NCBI GenBank assembly: GCA_024233305.1
Contig: JACKPV010000027.1
Span: 248,001-312,000 of the forward strand
Direction: 5' to 3'
Length of the DNA stretch: 64,000 nt
Source: Verrucomicrobiales bacterium
Lineage (GTDB): Bacteria; Verrucomicrobiota; Verrucomicrobiia; Limisphaerales; J093
The notes under the pieces are model-generated. The model worked only from the letters and a program-made list of their open reading frames with translations. It did not search any database and had not been told where the DNA came from. How positions within the stretch are numbered: the stretch's first letter is position 1; the number at the start of each line of letters is the position of its first letter. Both the position numbers and the translations under genes were made by a program. Below are positions 1 through 8,978 of this stretch, in pieces.

Positions 1-274
1 CGTTCGTTGTGGTCATTGCGGGTGACGCCCTGGGCCTGCGGGTCGAGGGTCAGATGCCCGTCCACGAGAAACGCGTACCGATGATGGCCGTGCCGGAGTT
101 CGACATGCAGCAGCCAACCGCCGCCGGGGCTGCGCTGCATGGGATGGGCGGCGGGATCCCAGGCGTTGAAGTCGCCGACGAGGGAGACGGATTGCGCGCC
201 GGGCGCGTGGCAGATGAAATTGATGCCGCGCAGGTTGCGGTGCGCGCTGTAGCGGTGATGGGAACCTGAACTCA
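1..274 (-). CDS. CBM48 glycogen-binding domain protein (partial, cut by window edge)
   Basis: The reverse strand from an ATG at 274 reads MSSGSHHRYSAHRNL and then a clear CBM48/AMPK-type early-set domain: SVSLVGDFNAWDP, a spaced GGGWLLHVEL, and HRYAFLVDGH. These are the carbohydrate-contact strands of isoamylase/GlgB N-domains and stand-alone glycogen-binding proteins. The protein runs off the left edge, so total length and any catalytic domain are unknown. It starts 62 bp downstream of the unknown gene at 337-1290 on the same strand and may share its transcript. What is seen is only the domain; a role in binding alpha-glucan (glycogen) is family knowledge, and a complete branching or debranching enzyme cannot be excluded. 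Confidence 0.75.
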
Positions 275-336
275 TAGGGTGGAACATCCGAGGGCAGCCG
301 GGGGGTGAAGGGTGGTGGAACGGGCGGGTGCGATGA

Positions 337-1290
337 TCATGGCAGGAGGTTCTCGAGCACTCCCAGGGCGGCGCGGCGTACCTGTTCCGAGCGGGCTTCG
401 AGCCGCCGGTAGTCGTCCTGCCAGCCGGGCCGTTGATCGTGCCGTTCACGCCACAGGGTTTTGAGCACCCGCTCGGTACGTTCGACCTGTTGCATGGCCG
501 AGGAGAAGCCTTCGCGGCCCTCGGGCAGGTCGGAAATCTGACCGACGAAAAAGCGGCTGATGTGCTTTCGTCCGGCAATCGCGTGCAGGAGGGCCACCAC
601 GGTTTGTTCGTAAGCGAACCAGCGTTGGTGCAGCAATTCGGCAAGAAACTCGTGGCGGAGGGCGAAGAACTCCGAGCGCGGTCGTTCCGTGTATTCCCGA
701 ATCTCCTGCGCTTCCGCGGGAAACCAGTTGTAAAGCAGGGCGAACGTGCCGTAGGTGTCGATCAGTTGCTTCGGGTTGTTGTGGTCCGTGGCAATTTCCC
801 CGATGCACAGGTCCTGACCCAGTTCGGCGCAAATCTCGGGCAGGTCGTGCAGCCGGCCGATCACCTCGCGACCCACCGGCGAGCCGTAGTTGAAATCCCC
901 CGGGATCAGCCAGTAGACATCGCCGTCCGTCCCCCGCTCGAAGGCCGCGCCAAGGCCGCAATACCACATCTGGCAGGTGTCCACGCACCAGGCCTCGAGG
1001 AGGTCCGAAGATGCGGCCACCACCTGCTCCCGGAACCGGCAAAAGTCCCGGTTCTGCCGCATGGCATGGTGGGTCTTGCGGTCCATCACGGTGATCGGGC
1101 GGGCGTAGGTTTCGGGCGCCTCCGCGAGTTGTCCCACCAGGCGGTAGAGTTCCTGCACGTGGACCAGGTCGGTCGGATGCTGGAAGGGGTAGACCACCAC
1201 GGGATGAATGCGTCCGGCACCCTGCGGTGGCGTTTTCGGGCGGGCTCTCTTCGCGGTGGCCCGCCGGGCTGGTGGCCGGACGTTCTTCAT
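337..1290 (-). CDS. Conserved protein of unknown function (317 aa)
   Basis: I do not recognise this family. The start at 1290 (MKNVRPPARR) is chosen because the sequence becomes protein-like only from there; a start four codons upstream (MVGAMKNV, 1302) is equally possible. After a basic Ala/Arg/Pro-rich N-terminus of about 30 residues comes a soluble alpha/beta-looking domain with no membrane segment or signal peptide. It contains HPVVVYPFQHPTDL, the cysteine/tryptophan stretch CVDTCQMWYCGLG, an acidic WLIPGDFNYGS turn and ATDHNNPKQLID, then a helical C-terminus. The density of conserved-looking Trp/Tyr/His/Asp argues for an enzyme. It sits upstream of the CBM48 gene on the same strand and is divergent from the HtrA protease. 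Confidence 0.6.
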   Translation of the reverse strand: MKNVRPPARRATAKRARPKTPPQGAGRIHPVVVYPFQHPTDLVHVQELYRLVGQLAEAPETYARPITVMDRKTHHAMRQNRDFCRFREQVVAASSDLLEAWCVDTCQMWYCGLGAAFERGTDGDVYWLIPGDFNYGSPVGREVIGRLHDLPEICAELGQDLCIGEIATDHNNPKQLIDTYGTFALLYNWFPAEAQEIREYTERPRSEFFALRHEFLAELLHQRWFAYEQTVVALLHAIAGRKHISRFFVGQISDLPEGREGFSSAMQQVERTERVLKTLWRERHDQRPGWQDDYRRLEARSEQVRRAALGVLENLLP

Positions 1291-1501
1291 GGCCCCGACC
1301 ATTGCCCGAAACCCCGGATGTGCCAAGTCCTTTGGACGGACGGTCGCCGGCGCCGCGCGCACCGGGACGGAAGCGCGGGCGGAGGGCGGGGCCGGCCGGT
1401 TGCGCGGACGGCGGCTTCGCGGCATGATTTGTTTGAACGTTCGCCGGCAGGCGGCAGTCGAATCGAACCAGACAACATCGAGCATGGATCGCATACGAGA
1501 A

Positions 1502-2944
1502 ATGAAGGAAGCGCGGCGGCTGCTGGCAGCCGCCCTGTTGGGGGCCGGGCTGTTGGGCGTCGGCGGGGCGGCGCGGGGGGCTGAACTGACGCCGATGGAG
1601 GTGGTGCGGATGATGAACCAGGCCTTCACCGAAGTGGCCGACGAGGTGTCCCCTTCGGTGGTCGTGCTGGATGTCTCCCAGCGGGCCTCGGGCCAGAGCC
1701 TGTCCGAAGCGCATCCGTTCTGGGAGTTCCTCCCTCCCGATTTCCGCCGCCAGCTCGAACCGGATCCGGAAACGGACCGCGTCATTCAGGGACAGGGCTC
1801 CGGGGTGGTGATCCGCGAGGACGGTTACATCCTCACGAACAGCCACGTGGTGGACGGCGCGGAGCGGATCCGGGTGCGGTTTCTCGACGGACGCGAATAC
1901 GCCGGCGAAGTCCGCGGGGTCGATCCGCAGTCTGATCTGGCCGTGGTGCGGATCGAGGCCACGGGACTGCCGGCGGCGAAGTTCGCCGATTCCGAGCGGG
2001 TCCGGGTGGGGGAATTCGCCATCGCCATCGGGGCGCCGTTCGACCTCGAATACAGCGTGACCTTCGGGCATGTGAGCGCGAAGGGGCGGTCGGCGATCGT
2101 TCCGGATCCCTCAATGGACCAGGATTTCATCCAGACGGACGCCAACATCAATCCGGGCAACAGCGGTGGTCCGTTGGTGAACATCGACGGGGAGGTGATG
2201 GGCATCAACACGCTGATCCGGGGGCTGCGCACCGGCATTGGCTTTGCGATCCCGAGCAACCTGGCGAAGGAAGTGGCCGCGCAATTGATCGAGAACGGGC
2301 GGTTCGTGCGCTCCTGGCTGGGGATCGAGATCCGGGCTCTCCGAGATTACCCCGATTACCAACCGCGGGTCGAGGGCATCGAGGATGGCGTGGTGGTGAT
2401 GGGCATTGTCCGGGACGGGCCGGCGGCCAACTCCGAGCTGCGGCTCGGCGACGTCATCCTCTCCGTCGGCAAACGCAAGGTGGCGACGGCCCAGGAGTTG
2501 AAGAACGAGGTGCGGTCAAAGCCGGTTGGCAAGCCGCTCGAATTGCAGGTGGTGCGGGACAACCAGCGACGGGTGATCGAGGTGATGCCCGCCGAATGGC
2601 CGGAGGATCTCCTCGCCTCCATCTCGCGTCCGACCGTCCGCGAGACCGGCGCCGTGGAGGCCGTGGGCATGACGGTGAGGCCGCTTACCTCCGAACTCGC
2701 GCGACAATACGAGTTGAAGTCCGACGAAGGGCTCGTCGTCACCGAGGTGGACCCGGCGGGCGTGGCGGCGCGGAGCGGGATTTCGCGCGGGGATGTGATC
2801 ACGGAAATCGACAACGAGGTGGTCACGAACGCGGCCGACTACCGGCGGGCCATCAAGGGGGCGGACCTCAAGCGCGGCGTCATGGTGAACGTGGCCCGCG
2901 ACGGGGTGAACCGCTTTGTGCTTCTCAAGGAAACCGGCGAATAG
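1502..2944 (+). CDS. htrA: HtrA/DegP-type periplasmic serine protease (S1C, two PDZ domains)
   Basis: Exported quality-control protease/chaperone. A signal peptide (MKEARRLLAAALLGAGLLGV, cleavage near ARGA-E) is followed by a trypsin-like domain with the full triad: H115 in LTNSHVVDG, D145 in DPQSDLAVV and S221 in NPGNSGGPLVN. Two PDZ domains follow, at about 265-355 and 390-475 (second one: GLVVTEVDPAGVAARSG). Length (480 aa) fits DegP/DegQ. The start at 1502 gives the cleanest signal peptide; an ATG at 1484 adds six residues. It is divergent from the unknown gene at 337-1290, so any promoter lies between about 1300 and 1500. A strong terminator follows at 2970, making this a single-gene unit. 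DegP, DegQ and DegS cannot be told apart here. Confidence 0.93.
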   Translation: MKEARRLLAAALLGAGLLGVGGAARGAELTPMEVVRMMNQAFTEVADEVSPSVVVLDVSQRASGQSLSEAHPFWEFLPPDFRRQLEPDPETDRVIQGQGSGVVIREDGYILTNSHVVDGAERIRVRFLDGREYAGEVRGVDPQSDLAVVRIEATGLPAAKFADSERVRVGEFAIAIGAPFDLEYSVTFGHVSAKGRSAIVPDPSMDQDFIQTDANINPGNSGGPLVNIDGEVMGINTLIRGLRTGIGFAIPSNLAKEVAAQLIENGRFVRSWLGIEIRALRDYPDYQPRVEGIEDGVVVMGIVRDGPAANSELRLGDVILSVGKRKVATAQELKNEVRSKPVGKPLELQVVRDNQRRVIEVMPAEWPEDLLASISRPTVRETGAVEAVGMTVRPLTSELARQYELKSDEGLVVTEVDPAGVAARSGISRGDVITEIDNEVVTNAADYRRAIKGADLKRGVMVNVARDGVNRFVLLKETGE

Positions 2945-2969
2945 CCTCCCCACTGCCGGCCCTTGGGCG

Positions 2970-3001
2970 TGCGCCAGCCTTCGGGCTGGCGCATTGCTTT
3001 T
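2970..3001 (+). terminator. Rho-independent terminator after htrA
   Basis: A perfect 10-bp stem TGCGCCAGCC / GGCTGGCGCA closed by the stable TTCG tetraloop, followed by TTGCTTTT. It begins 25 bp after the htrA stop codon, so it ends that transcript before the aminopeptidase gene. Confidence 0.85.
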
Positions 3002-3236
3002 GACGGCGCTTCCGCGGCGGGCGAACGCCGGGTGAGGGGACGGCGGTTTCCTTCCCTTGCCCCGGAGCTGCGGCCGGTTTCGTGGAGGGGGCGATCCCGC
3101 TCGCTCGGTGATTGACAATCCGGCGGGCGGGCAGGGAAGCTGGCCGGCATTGCGCATGCGGTGGCCGCCGGTCGGTGGCCGGTGCGCGGAACCGAAACGT
3201 CGTTGGATTCAAGAGGATGCCGGAGACAAGCCTGCC

Positions 3237-4523
3237 ATGAGACACGCGCCGATCAAGTCTGCCCTCTTCACCCGCAACCGCGACCGCTTGCGTCGCCTGG
3301 TGCGGCGGAACTCGCTGGTGGTGGTGAACGCGAACGACGTCCTGCCCACCAACGCGGACGGGAGCCTGGTGATGGTGCCGAACTCGGACCTGTTCCACCT
3401 GAGCGGCATCGAACAGGAGGAGAGCATCCTGCTGCTGGCTCCGGATGCGTTCGATGAGAAGCAGCGGGAGATCCTCTTTCTGCGCGAACCGAGCGAGCAC
3501 CTGCGGATCTGGGAGGGGCACAAGCTCTCGCGCGAGGAGGCCCGGCAGATTTCCGGCATTCAGGAGGTGCGCTGGTTGAGCGAGTTCCCCACCGTCTTTC
3601 ACCAGCTCATGTGCGAGGTGGAGTCGGTCTATCTCAACAGCAACGAACACCGGCGGGCGGTCGTGACGGTCGAGACGCGGGATGCCCGCTTCATCCGGGA
3701 ATGTCAGGCCCGGTATCCCCTGCATCATTACCACCGGCTGGCGCGGGTCATGCACGCGCTGCGGGTGGTCAAGAGTGACGCCGAAGTGAAGCTCATCCGG
3801 CACGCCTGCGGCATCACCCGGCAGTCCTTCCTGCGCGTGCTGCAGTTCGTAAAACCCGGCGTGAACGAAATGGAGGTCGAGGCGGAGTTCGCGCACGAAT
3901 ACGTCCGGCAGGGCGCCCGGTTCGCCTATTCGCCGATCATCGCGGCGGGCGCCAACTCGTGCGTGCTGCATTACCTCGCCAACGACCAGGTGTGCCGGAA
4001 GGGCGACGTCCTCCTGCTCGATGTCGCCGCGAGCTACGCGAATTACAATTCCGATCTGACGCGCACCATTCCCGTGGGCGGGCGCTTCACCCGGCGGCAA
4101 AAGCAGGTTTACCAGTCCGTTCTGCGCGTGTTACGGGCGATGATCAAGTCGACCACGGTCGGCACCCTCCACCGCGACTGGCAGAAGGAGGCGGAGGGGC
4201 TCCTTCAGGAGGAGTTGCTCCGGTTGGGATTGCTCAAGCCCCGCGACATCAAGCGGCAGGACCCCGACAAGCCGGCAATGAAACGCTACTTCATGCATGG
4301 TCTCGGCCATCCCATCGGTCTGGATGTGCACGACGTGGGTTTCCTGAGCGAACCCTTTGCGCCGGGCTGGGTGTTGACGGTCGAGCCGGGTATCTACATT
4401 CCCGAGGAGGGTTTCGGCATCCGGCTGGAAAACGACGTTCTGGTGACCCGCGATGGTCCGGTGGATCTCATGGCCGACATCCCGATCGAGGCGGGCGAGA
4501 TCGAGGACCTGATGCACGGTTGA
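3237..4523 (+). CDS. pepP: Xaa-Pro aminopeptidase (M24B, aminopeptidase P family)
   Basis: Cytoplasmic metallopeptidase removing an N-terminal residue ahead of proline. An N-terminal creatinase-type domain (about 1-170) precedes the pita-bread M24 domain, where the five dinuclear metal ligands are all visible: D262 and D273 (LLLDVAASY...NSDLTRT), H358 (MHGLGHPIG), E383 (TVEPGIY) and E398 (RLENDV). The 428-residue length matches PepP. The ATG at 3237 is preceded by GGAGA about 10 bp upstream, and sequence before it is not protein-like. The stop codon lies one base before the GTG of the bioD-like gene, so the two are co-transcribed and probably translationally coupled. Confidence 0.92.
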   Translation: MRHAPIKSALFTRNRDRLRRLVRRNSLVVVNANDVLPTNADGSLVMVPNSDLFHLSGIEQEESILLLAPDAFDEKQREILFLREPSEHLRIWEGHKLSREEARQISGIQEVRWLSEFPTVFHQLMCEVESVYLNSNEHRRAVVTVETRDARFIRECQARYPLHHYHRLARVMHALRVVKSDAEVKLIRHACGITRQSFLRVLQFVKPGVNEMEVEAEFAHEYVRQGARFAYSPIIAAGANSCVLHYLANDQVCRKGDVLLLDVAASYANYNSDLTRTIPVGGRFTRRQKQVYQSVLRVLRAMIKSTTVGTLHRDWQKEAEGLLQEELLRLGLLKPRDIKRQDPDKPAMKRYFMHGLGHPIGLDVHDVGFLSEPFAPGWVLTVEPGIYIPEEGFGIRLENDVLVTRDGPVDLMADIPIEAGEIEDLMHG

Positions 4524-4524
4524 C

Positions 4525-5262
4525 GTGAAGACCGCCGTGGCCGGGCTGGAACCCGGGGTTCACTTCATCACCGGCACCGACACCGGCGTCGGCAAGACCG
4601 TCTTCACCGCGCTGCTCCTCCGCGCTCTGCGGGCGGCAGGAATCGCGGTCGTGGCGGTCAAACCCTTCTGTTCGGGCGGACGCGGCGATGCGCGGGCGCT
4701 CTTCCAGGCCCTGGGTGGCAGCCTGCCGATGGAAGCCATCAACCCGTGGCATTTTCGCGCGCCGCTCACGCCCCTGCTGGCGGCGCGCCGATGCGGTGCG
4801 ACGGTCTCGCAGGAGGAGGTCCTCCAGCATATCCGGCACGTTGCGACCGGCGCCGGACGGACCTTGGTGGAGGGTGCGGGCGGTTTGTTGAGTCCGCTGG
4901 GGGAGGACTACGCGGCGCGGGAACTCCTCGTGGCGCTGCGGGCCACCCCCTGGATTGTGTGTCCGAACCGGCTGGGCGCGTTGAACCAATGCCGGCTGGC
5001 GCTGGCCGCCTTGCCGCGGCCGTTCGAGCGGAGGGCGCGTTTGGTCCTGATGAGCGGCCCGGCGGCCACCGGTTGCGCCCGGTCCAACCGGGATCTGCTC
5101 GGCGAATTCATCGATCCCCAGCGGATCGTCTCAGTTCCTTACCTGGGATCGCAGCCGTTGGCGGCTCCCGTTCCGCGGGTGATCCACCGGTTGGCGCAAG
5201 CCTCGGGAGGGCCTGCCGATGCCGTCGGCCCCGGAGGACCGGGTCGTCAAAGGCGTTCTTGA
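4525..5262 (+). CDS. bioD: Dethiobiotin synthetase (BioD family)
   Basis: P-loop ATPase that closes the ureido ring of dethiobiotin using CO2 and ATP. The diagnostic Walker A GTDTGVGKT is at residues 17-25, followed by VAVKPFCSGG (the KP-x-x-SG substrate loop) and VEGAGGLLSPL. About 225 residues are well formed; the last 20 are Gly/Pro/Arg-rich and may be unstructured. Translation starts at a GTG one base after the aminopeptidase stop. No other biotin genes are in the window, so the gene stands apart from a bio operon. Its end overlaps the end of the fumarase beta gene on the other strand by 16 bp. Confidence 0.88.
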   Translation: MKTAVAGLEPGVHFITGTDTGVGKTVFTALLLRALRAAGIAVVAVKPFCSGGRGDARALFQALGGSLPMEAINPWHFRAPLTPLLAARRCGATVSQEEVLQHIRHVATGAGRTLVEGAGGLLSPLGEDYAARELLVALRATPWIVCPNRLGALNQCRLALAALPRPFERRARLVLMSGPAATGCARSNRDLLGEFIDPQRIVSVPYLGSQPLAAPVPRVIHRLAQASGGPADAVGPGGPGRQRRS

Positions 5263-5822
5263 AGGGCGGCGGCGCTGGCGGCGAGGACTTCCTGGTGCAG
5301 CGATCCGCCGTGGCTGTCCATGGTGACGACGGCGGGAAAACGGTCGACTTCGAGTTCCCAGATGGCCTCGGGTGAACCGAACTGCTCAAGCAGGTGGACG
5401 TTCCGCACGGCCTTGATGCGTTCGGCGAGCACCTGGGCGGCGCCGCCGATGGCGTGCAGGTAGACGCAACCATGTTCGCGGCAGGCAGCCAGCGTGCGAT
5501 CCCCCATGCCCCCCTTGCCGATGACTCCGCGCACGCCGAAACGGCGGATGATCTCGCCTTGATACGGTTCCTCGCGCGCCGAGGTGGTCGGGCCGGCCGC
5601 CATGACCCGCCACCGGCCGTCCTCGTCGCGGATGACGACCGGGCCGCAGTGGTAGATGATGCCATCCTGGAAGCTCACGCCGGGGGGCAGTTCGCCGCCT
5701 TTGAACAAGTACTTGTGCACGGCATCGCGGCCGGTGAACAGGACGCCGCTGATCTCGACGGCATCGCCGACCTTGAGGGCGCGGATGCTGGCTTCGCTGA
5801 AAGGGAACGTGAGTTGAATCAT
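5247..5822 (-). CDS. fumB: Class I fumarate hydratase, beta subunit (C-terminal domain)
   Basis: Small subunit of the two-subunit, oxygen-sensitive [4Fe-4S] fumarase (or a closely related tartrate/2-methylmalate-type hydro-lyase). Family landmarks visible are VGDAVEISGVLFTGRDAVHKYL near the N-terminus, the GGELPPGVSFQDGIIYHCGP loop, AAGPTTSAREEPY (substrate-binding) and GVIGKGGMG. Length 191 aa is standard for the stand-alone beta chain. It begins 33 bp after the alpha gene's stop on the same strand, forming an alpha-beta operon. Substrate is inferred as fumarate/malate from the lack of tartrate-utilisation neighbours. The symbol is used loosely: this is not the single-chain E. coli FumB. Confidence 0.88.
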   Translation of the reverse strand: MIQLTFPFSEASIRALKVGDAVEISGVLFTGRDAVHKYLFKGGELPPGVSFQDGIIYHCGPVVIRDEDGRWRVMAAGPTTSAREEPYQGEIIRRFGVRGVIGKGGMGDRTLAACREHGCVYLHAIGGAAQVLAERIKAVRNVHLLEQFGSPEAIWELEVDRFPAVVTMDSHGGSLHQEVLAASAAALQERL

Positions 5823-5855
5823 GGCGGGAAGTCGCGGAGGGGGGGCGGTGTGGGT

Positions 5856-6734
5856 TCAGTAAAGCCAGCCGGCGATGCCGTGCGCCGGATCCAGCACGAT
5901 GCCGTGCCGCCGGAATGCCCAGCACATGTAGCTGACGCTCACGTAGTAGGAGGCGGGGAGACGATTGATCGCCCCGACTTTCACGCCGAGCAGGGTGGTC
6001 CTGCCGCCGAACCCCATCGGGCCGATGCCCAGTTCGTTGGCGGTGGTGAGCACTTTTCGTTCGAGTTCATCCAGGACCGGGTTCGGGTTCCGGTCATCGA
6101 GCTTTCGCAGCAGCTGGGTCTTCGAGTGTTCGTAACCGGTGGCCCGGTCGCCGCCGATGCAAACCCCGAGAACCCCCGGTCCGCAGCCCTTGCCCTGGGC
6201 CTGGTGCACAGCGTCGAGAATCACCTTCCGGCAACCGTCCAGATCGCGGTCCGCCTGCAAACGTTCGAGGGGCAGCGCATACTGGGCCCCGACGTTTTCG
6301 CAGCCGCCGCCCTTGAGCATCAGGCGCACCGAGACCTCGTCGGCGCGGTGCTGGTGAAAATGAAAGGTGGGCGCGCCCGGCCCGACGTTCGTCCCGTCGT
6401 TCTTGTCGGTGAGGGAGTCGACCGAGTTCTGGCGCAGATAGCCCTTCCGGGTGGCCTGGCGCACGGCCTCCCGCGCCGTGTCCGCGAAGGCGATCTGGTC
6501 GAAACCGACCGGGCAATCGACATAGAACAGGATGGTGCCGGTGTCCTGGCAGATGGGCTGGGATTTCCGGCGGGCGAGTTCGATGTTCTGCTCGATGATC
6601 TTCAGCGCGGATTCCGCGATGGTTCCCTGCTTTTCCTGCGCGAGCGAGGCCAGGATGACCCGCTGCACGTCGTCGGGGATTTCCGCCGAGGTCCGACGGA
6701 TGAGTTCGATGAGGGAGGCCTGCAGTGCTTCCAT
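5856..6734 (-). CDS. fumA: Class I fumarate hydratase, alpha subunit ([4Fe-4S])
   Basis: Iron-sulphur subunit of the heterodimeric class I fumarase of the TCA cycle. The three cluster cysteines expected from this family are present: C62 in QPICQDTGT, C184 in GKGCGPG and C271 in YMCWAFRR. Other family motifs are TDKNDGTNVGPG and GIGPMGFGGRTT. An extra cysteine sits in KGGGCENVG (C145). Length 292 aa is typical. It leads the alpha-beta operon; its start at 6734 is divergent from the DUF4838 gene. Annotation as tartrate dehydratase TtdA would be equally compatible by motif alone. Confidence 0.9.
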   Translation of the reverse strand: MEALQASLIELIRRTSAEIPDDVQRVILASLAQEKQGTIAESALKIIEQNIELARRKSQPICQDTGTILFYVDCPVGFDQIAFADTAREAVRQATRKGYLRQNSVDSLTDKNDGTNVGPGAPTFHFHQHRADEVSVRLMLKGGGCENVGAQYALPLERLQADRDLDGCRKVILDAVHQAQGKGCGPGVLGVCIGGDRATGYEHSKTQLLRKLDDRNPNPVLDELERKVLTTANELGIGPMGFGGRTTLLGVKVGAINRLPASYYVSVSYMCWAFRRHGIVLDPAHGIAGWLY

Positions 6735-7008
6735 TCAGCGATCAGCGTAATGACCGGCTCCGGCAGTGTCAACGCGGCCCCTTCGAAAGCCAGGCGGCGA
6801 ATTGCGCGACCCGGCCTTGCAGTTCCAGCAGACCGGCGCTGAATGGACTTGCCCCTTGGTCTCCCCTCCCGTCGTTGAACCCGTCCTCGGGCTTGAAGCG
6901 GGGGTGACGGAACCTCCTGGAAGCCGAGGTTCCCGCTCCAGAAATCGGCTTTCACTGGACGTTGCCCAGGCTTCGGAGTATGCCTTCCCGGGCATCGAAT
7001 TCCGGCTT

Positions 7009-8817
7009 ATGAAAACGCGTTTCTCGCACTGGTTTTGCTCTCTTGCCTTGTCCCTTCCGTTTGCCGGCAACGCAGGCATCGGTTTGAGTCGTGACGGTCG
7101 TCCGACGGCGGTGATCGTCCGTCAGGTCGGGCTGGGCGCTCCCGAGGAGAACGCGCTCCGATTGCTGGCCGATACCTTGCGGGAGATCACGGGCGCGGAA
7201 TTCCCCGTGGTGGACGTGGCCGTGCAGACCCCGCCGAATGCGATCATCGTGGGTGGCGGTCCGGCCGCGCGGGAAGCGTTTCCCGAGGTTCCCTTCGACG
7301 AACTCGGGATGGAGGAGATCGTGATTCGCACGGACGGGGACCGCTTGCTGCTGGCCGGCGGACGCCCGCGGGGGACGCTCTATGCCGTGTCGCACTTTCT
7401 CCAGCGCTACGGCGGGGTGCGCTGGTGGACGCCCTGGGCCAGCCGTGTGCCGCGGCGGGCGACGTTCGAGGTGCCCGAACTCGACGTGCGTTATCAGCCG
7501 CCGTTCGAGTCGCGCGATCCCTACTGGTATCCCGCCTTCGACGCCGAATGGGCGGTGCGCAATTTCTCGAACAGCCAGTCGGCGCAGATTCCGGAGGCCT
7601 GGGGTGGCGCGATTCAGTATCGCGGTTTCGTGCATACGTTCTATCCGCTCGTGCCGCCGGAGGAACACTTCGAGAAGCACCCCGAGTGGTACAGCGAGAT
7701 CGACGGCAAACGCACCGCCGAACGGGCCCAGCTCTGCCTGACGAATCCCGAGCTGCGCCGGTTCGTCGTCGAGCGTGTGAAGCAATGGCTGCGCGAATCG
7801 CCCGAGGCCCGCATTGTGTCGGTCTCGCAGAACGACTGGTACCGCCCGTGCGCCTGCGACCGCTGCCGCCAACTGGACGACGCCGAGGGCAGCCACGCTG
7901 GGACGATGCTGGACTTTGTGAACTACGTGGCCGCGGCCATCGAAGCGGAGTTTCCGCAGGTCGCCATCGACACGCTCGCCTACCAATACACGCGAAAGCC
8001 GCCCCGGACCATCCGGCCCCGCCCGAACGTGATCGTCCGCCTGTGTTCGATCGAGTGCAACTTCCGTGAACCGCTCGAGGCGGAGGCGAACGCCGCGTTC
8101 GGCGACGACATCCGCGGCTGGTCGAAGATCTGCAACCGGCTTTACGTGTGGGACTACACCACGGATTTTGCGCACTACCTGCAACCGCATCCGAACTGGT
8201 TCGTGCTGGGTCCGAACGTGCGGTTCTTCGCCCGGCACAATGTGCGCGGCCTGTTCGAGCAGGGGGCCTACCAGAGCTTCGGATCGGAGTTCAGCGAGTT
8301 GCGCGCCTGGGTGCTGGCGCAATTGCTGTGGGATCCCGAGCAGGACGACCGGGCCCTGATCCAGGAGTTTATCGAGGGCTATTACGGCGCCGCCGCGCCG
8401 CAGATCCGGGCGTATCTGGCCTTGATGCACGCGGCTTCCGAGGGCTGGAAACTCACCTGCTTCTCGAAGACCGAGACCCCCTTCTTCAACCTCGAGGTGA
8501 TGCCGGAGGCCGAACGGTTGTGGCGCGAGGCCCAGGGCGCGGTCGCCGGGGATGCCGAACTGGAGGCACGCGTCCGCCTGGGCCGGGTCTGGCTGGGATA
8601 CGTCTGGATTTCGCTCTGGCAGAAGTTGAGCGAGGAGGCCGCGAACGCCGGGGTGTCATGGCCGTTGGGCGCCAGCCGGAACGGCTACGCCCGGGATTGG
8701 CTGCGATGGACCGAAGGCGATCCTGCGCGACCGTGGACGCAAATCAAGCTGGTGCGGGAAGGGGGGGGCGTGACACCCCGGAAATGGCTCGAGAGTCAGG
8801 GAATCAGCCTGCCCTGA
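7009..8817 (+). CDS. Secreted DUF4838 protein (glycoside-hydrolase-like)
   Basis: A 602-residue exported protein of the DUF4838 type, common in Verrucomicrobiota, Bacteroidetes and Planctomycetes polysaccharide-use loci and usually regarded as alpha-glucuronidase/hexosaminidase-like. The N-terminus has a signal peptide (MKTRFSHWFCSLALSLPFAGNAG). A small alpha/beta domain (about 30-140: TLREITGAEFPVVD, NAIIVGGGPAAREAF) resembles the GH20b/GH67N N-domain. The following barrel-like part has GGVRWWTPW, RGFVHTFYPLVPPEEHFEKHPEW, SVSQNDWYRPCACDRC and VWDYTTDFAHY. ATG 7009 is the first start that gives the signal peptide. The MFS gene follows 161 bp downstream and may import the product. Substrate cannot be read from sequence. 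Confidence 0.8.
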   Translation: MKTRFSHWFCSLALSLPFAGNAGIGLSRDGRPTAVIVRQVGLGAPEENALRLLADTLREITGAEFPVVDVAVQTPPNAIIVGGGPAAREAFPEVPFDELGMEEIVIRTDGDRLLLAGGRPRGTLYAVSHFLQRYGGVRWWTPWASRVPRRATFEVPELDVRYQPPFESRDPYWYPAFDAEWAVRNFSNSQSAQIPEAWGGAIQYRGFVHTFYPLVPPEEHFEKHPEWYSEIDGKRTAERAQLCLTNPELRRFVVERVKQWLRESPEARIVSVSQNDWYRPCACDRCRQLDDAEGSHAGTMLDFVNYVAAAIEAEFPQVAIDTLAYQYTRKPPRTIRPRPNVIVRLCSIECNFREPLEAEANAAFGDDIRGWSKICNRLYVWDYTTDFAHYLQPHPNWFVLGPNVRFFARHNVRGLFEQGAYQSFGSEFSELRAWVLAQLLWDPEQDDRALIQEFIEGYYGAAAPQIRAYLALMHAASEGWKLTCFSKTETPFFNLEVMPEAERLWREAQGAVAGDAELEARVRLGRVWLGYVWISLWQKLSEEAANAGVSWPLGASRNGYARDWLRWTEGDPARPWTQIKLVREGGGVTPRKWLESQGISLP

Positions 8818-8978
8818 ACGGGAGCGATCCCGGCGCGCCTGGAAGCGTGCGCTTCGAGCCCGGTGCGGCCGGGGGAAGCCGGCCCCCATCCGGGCCTCGT
8901 GGCCGGCACCCTGGTCGGTCGAATTGCCGCGCAGGGCGGGGCGCGCGCCTCGGGGGACGAGTTCGAGGGTGAACTGTT

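Noticed and set aside
446..2071. 541-codon minus-strand frame across the htrA start
   Set aside because: It overlaps the catalytic core of htrA and reads as Arg/Pro-rich nonsense.
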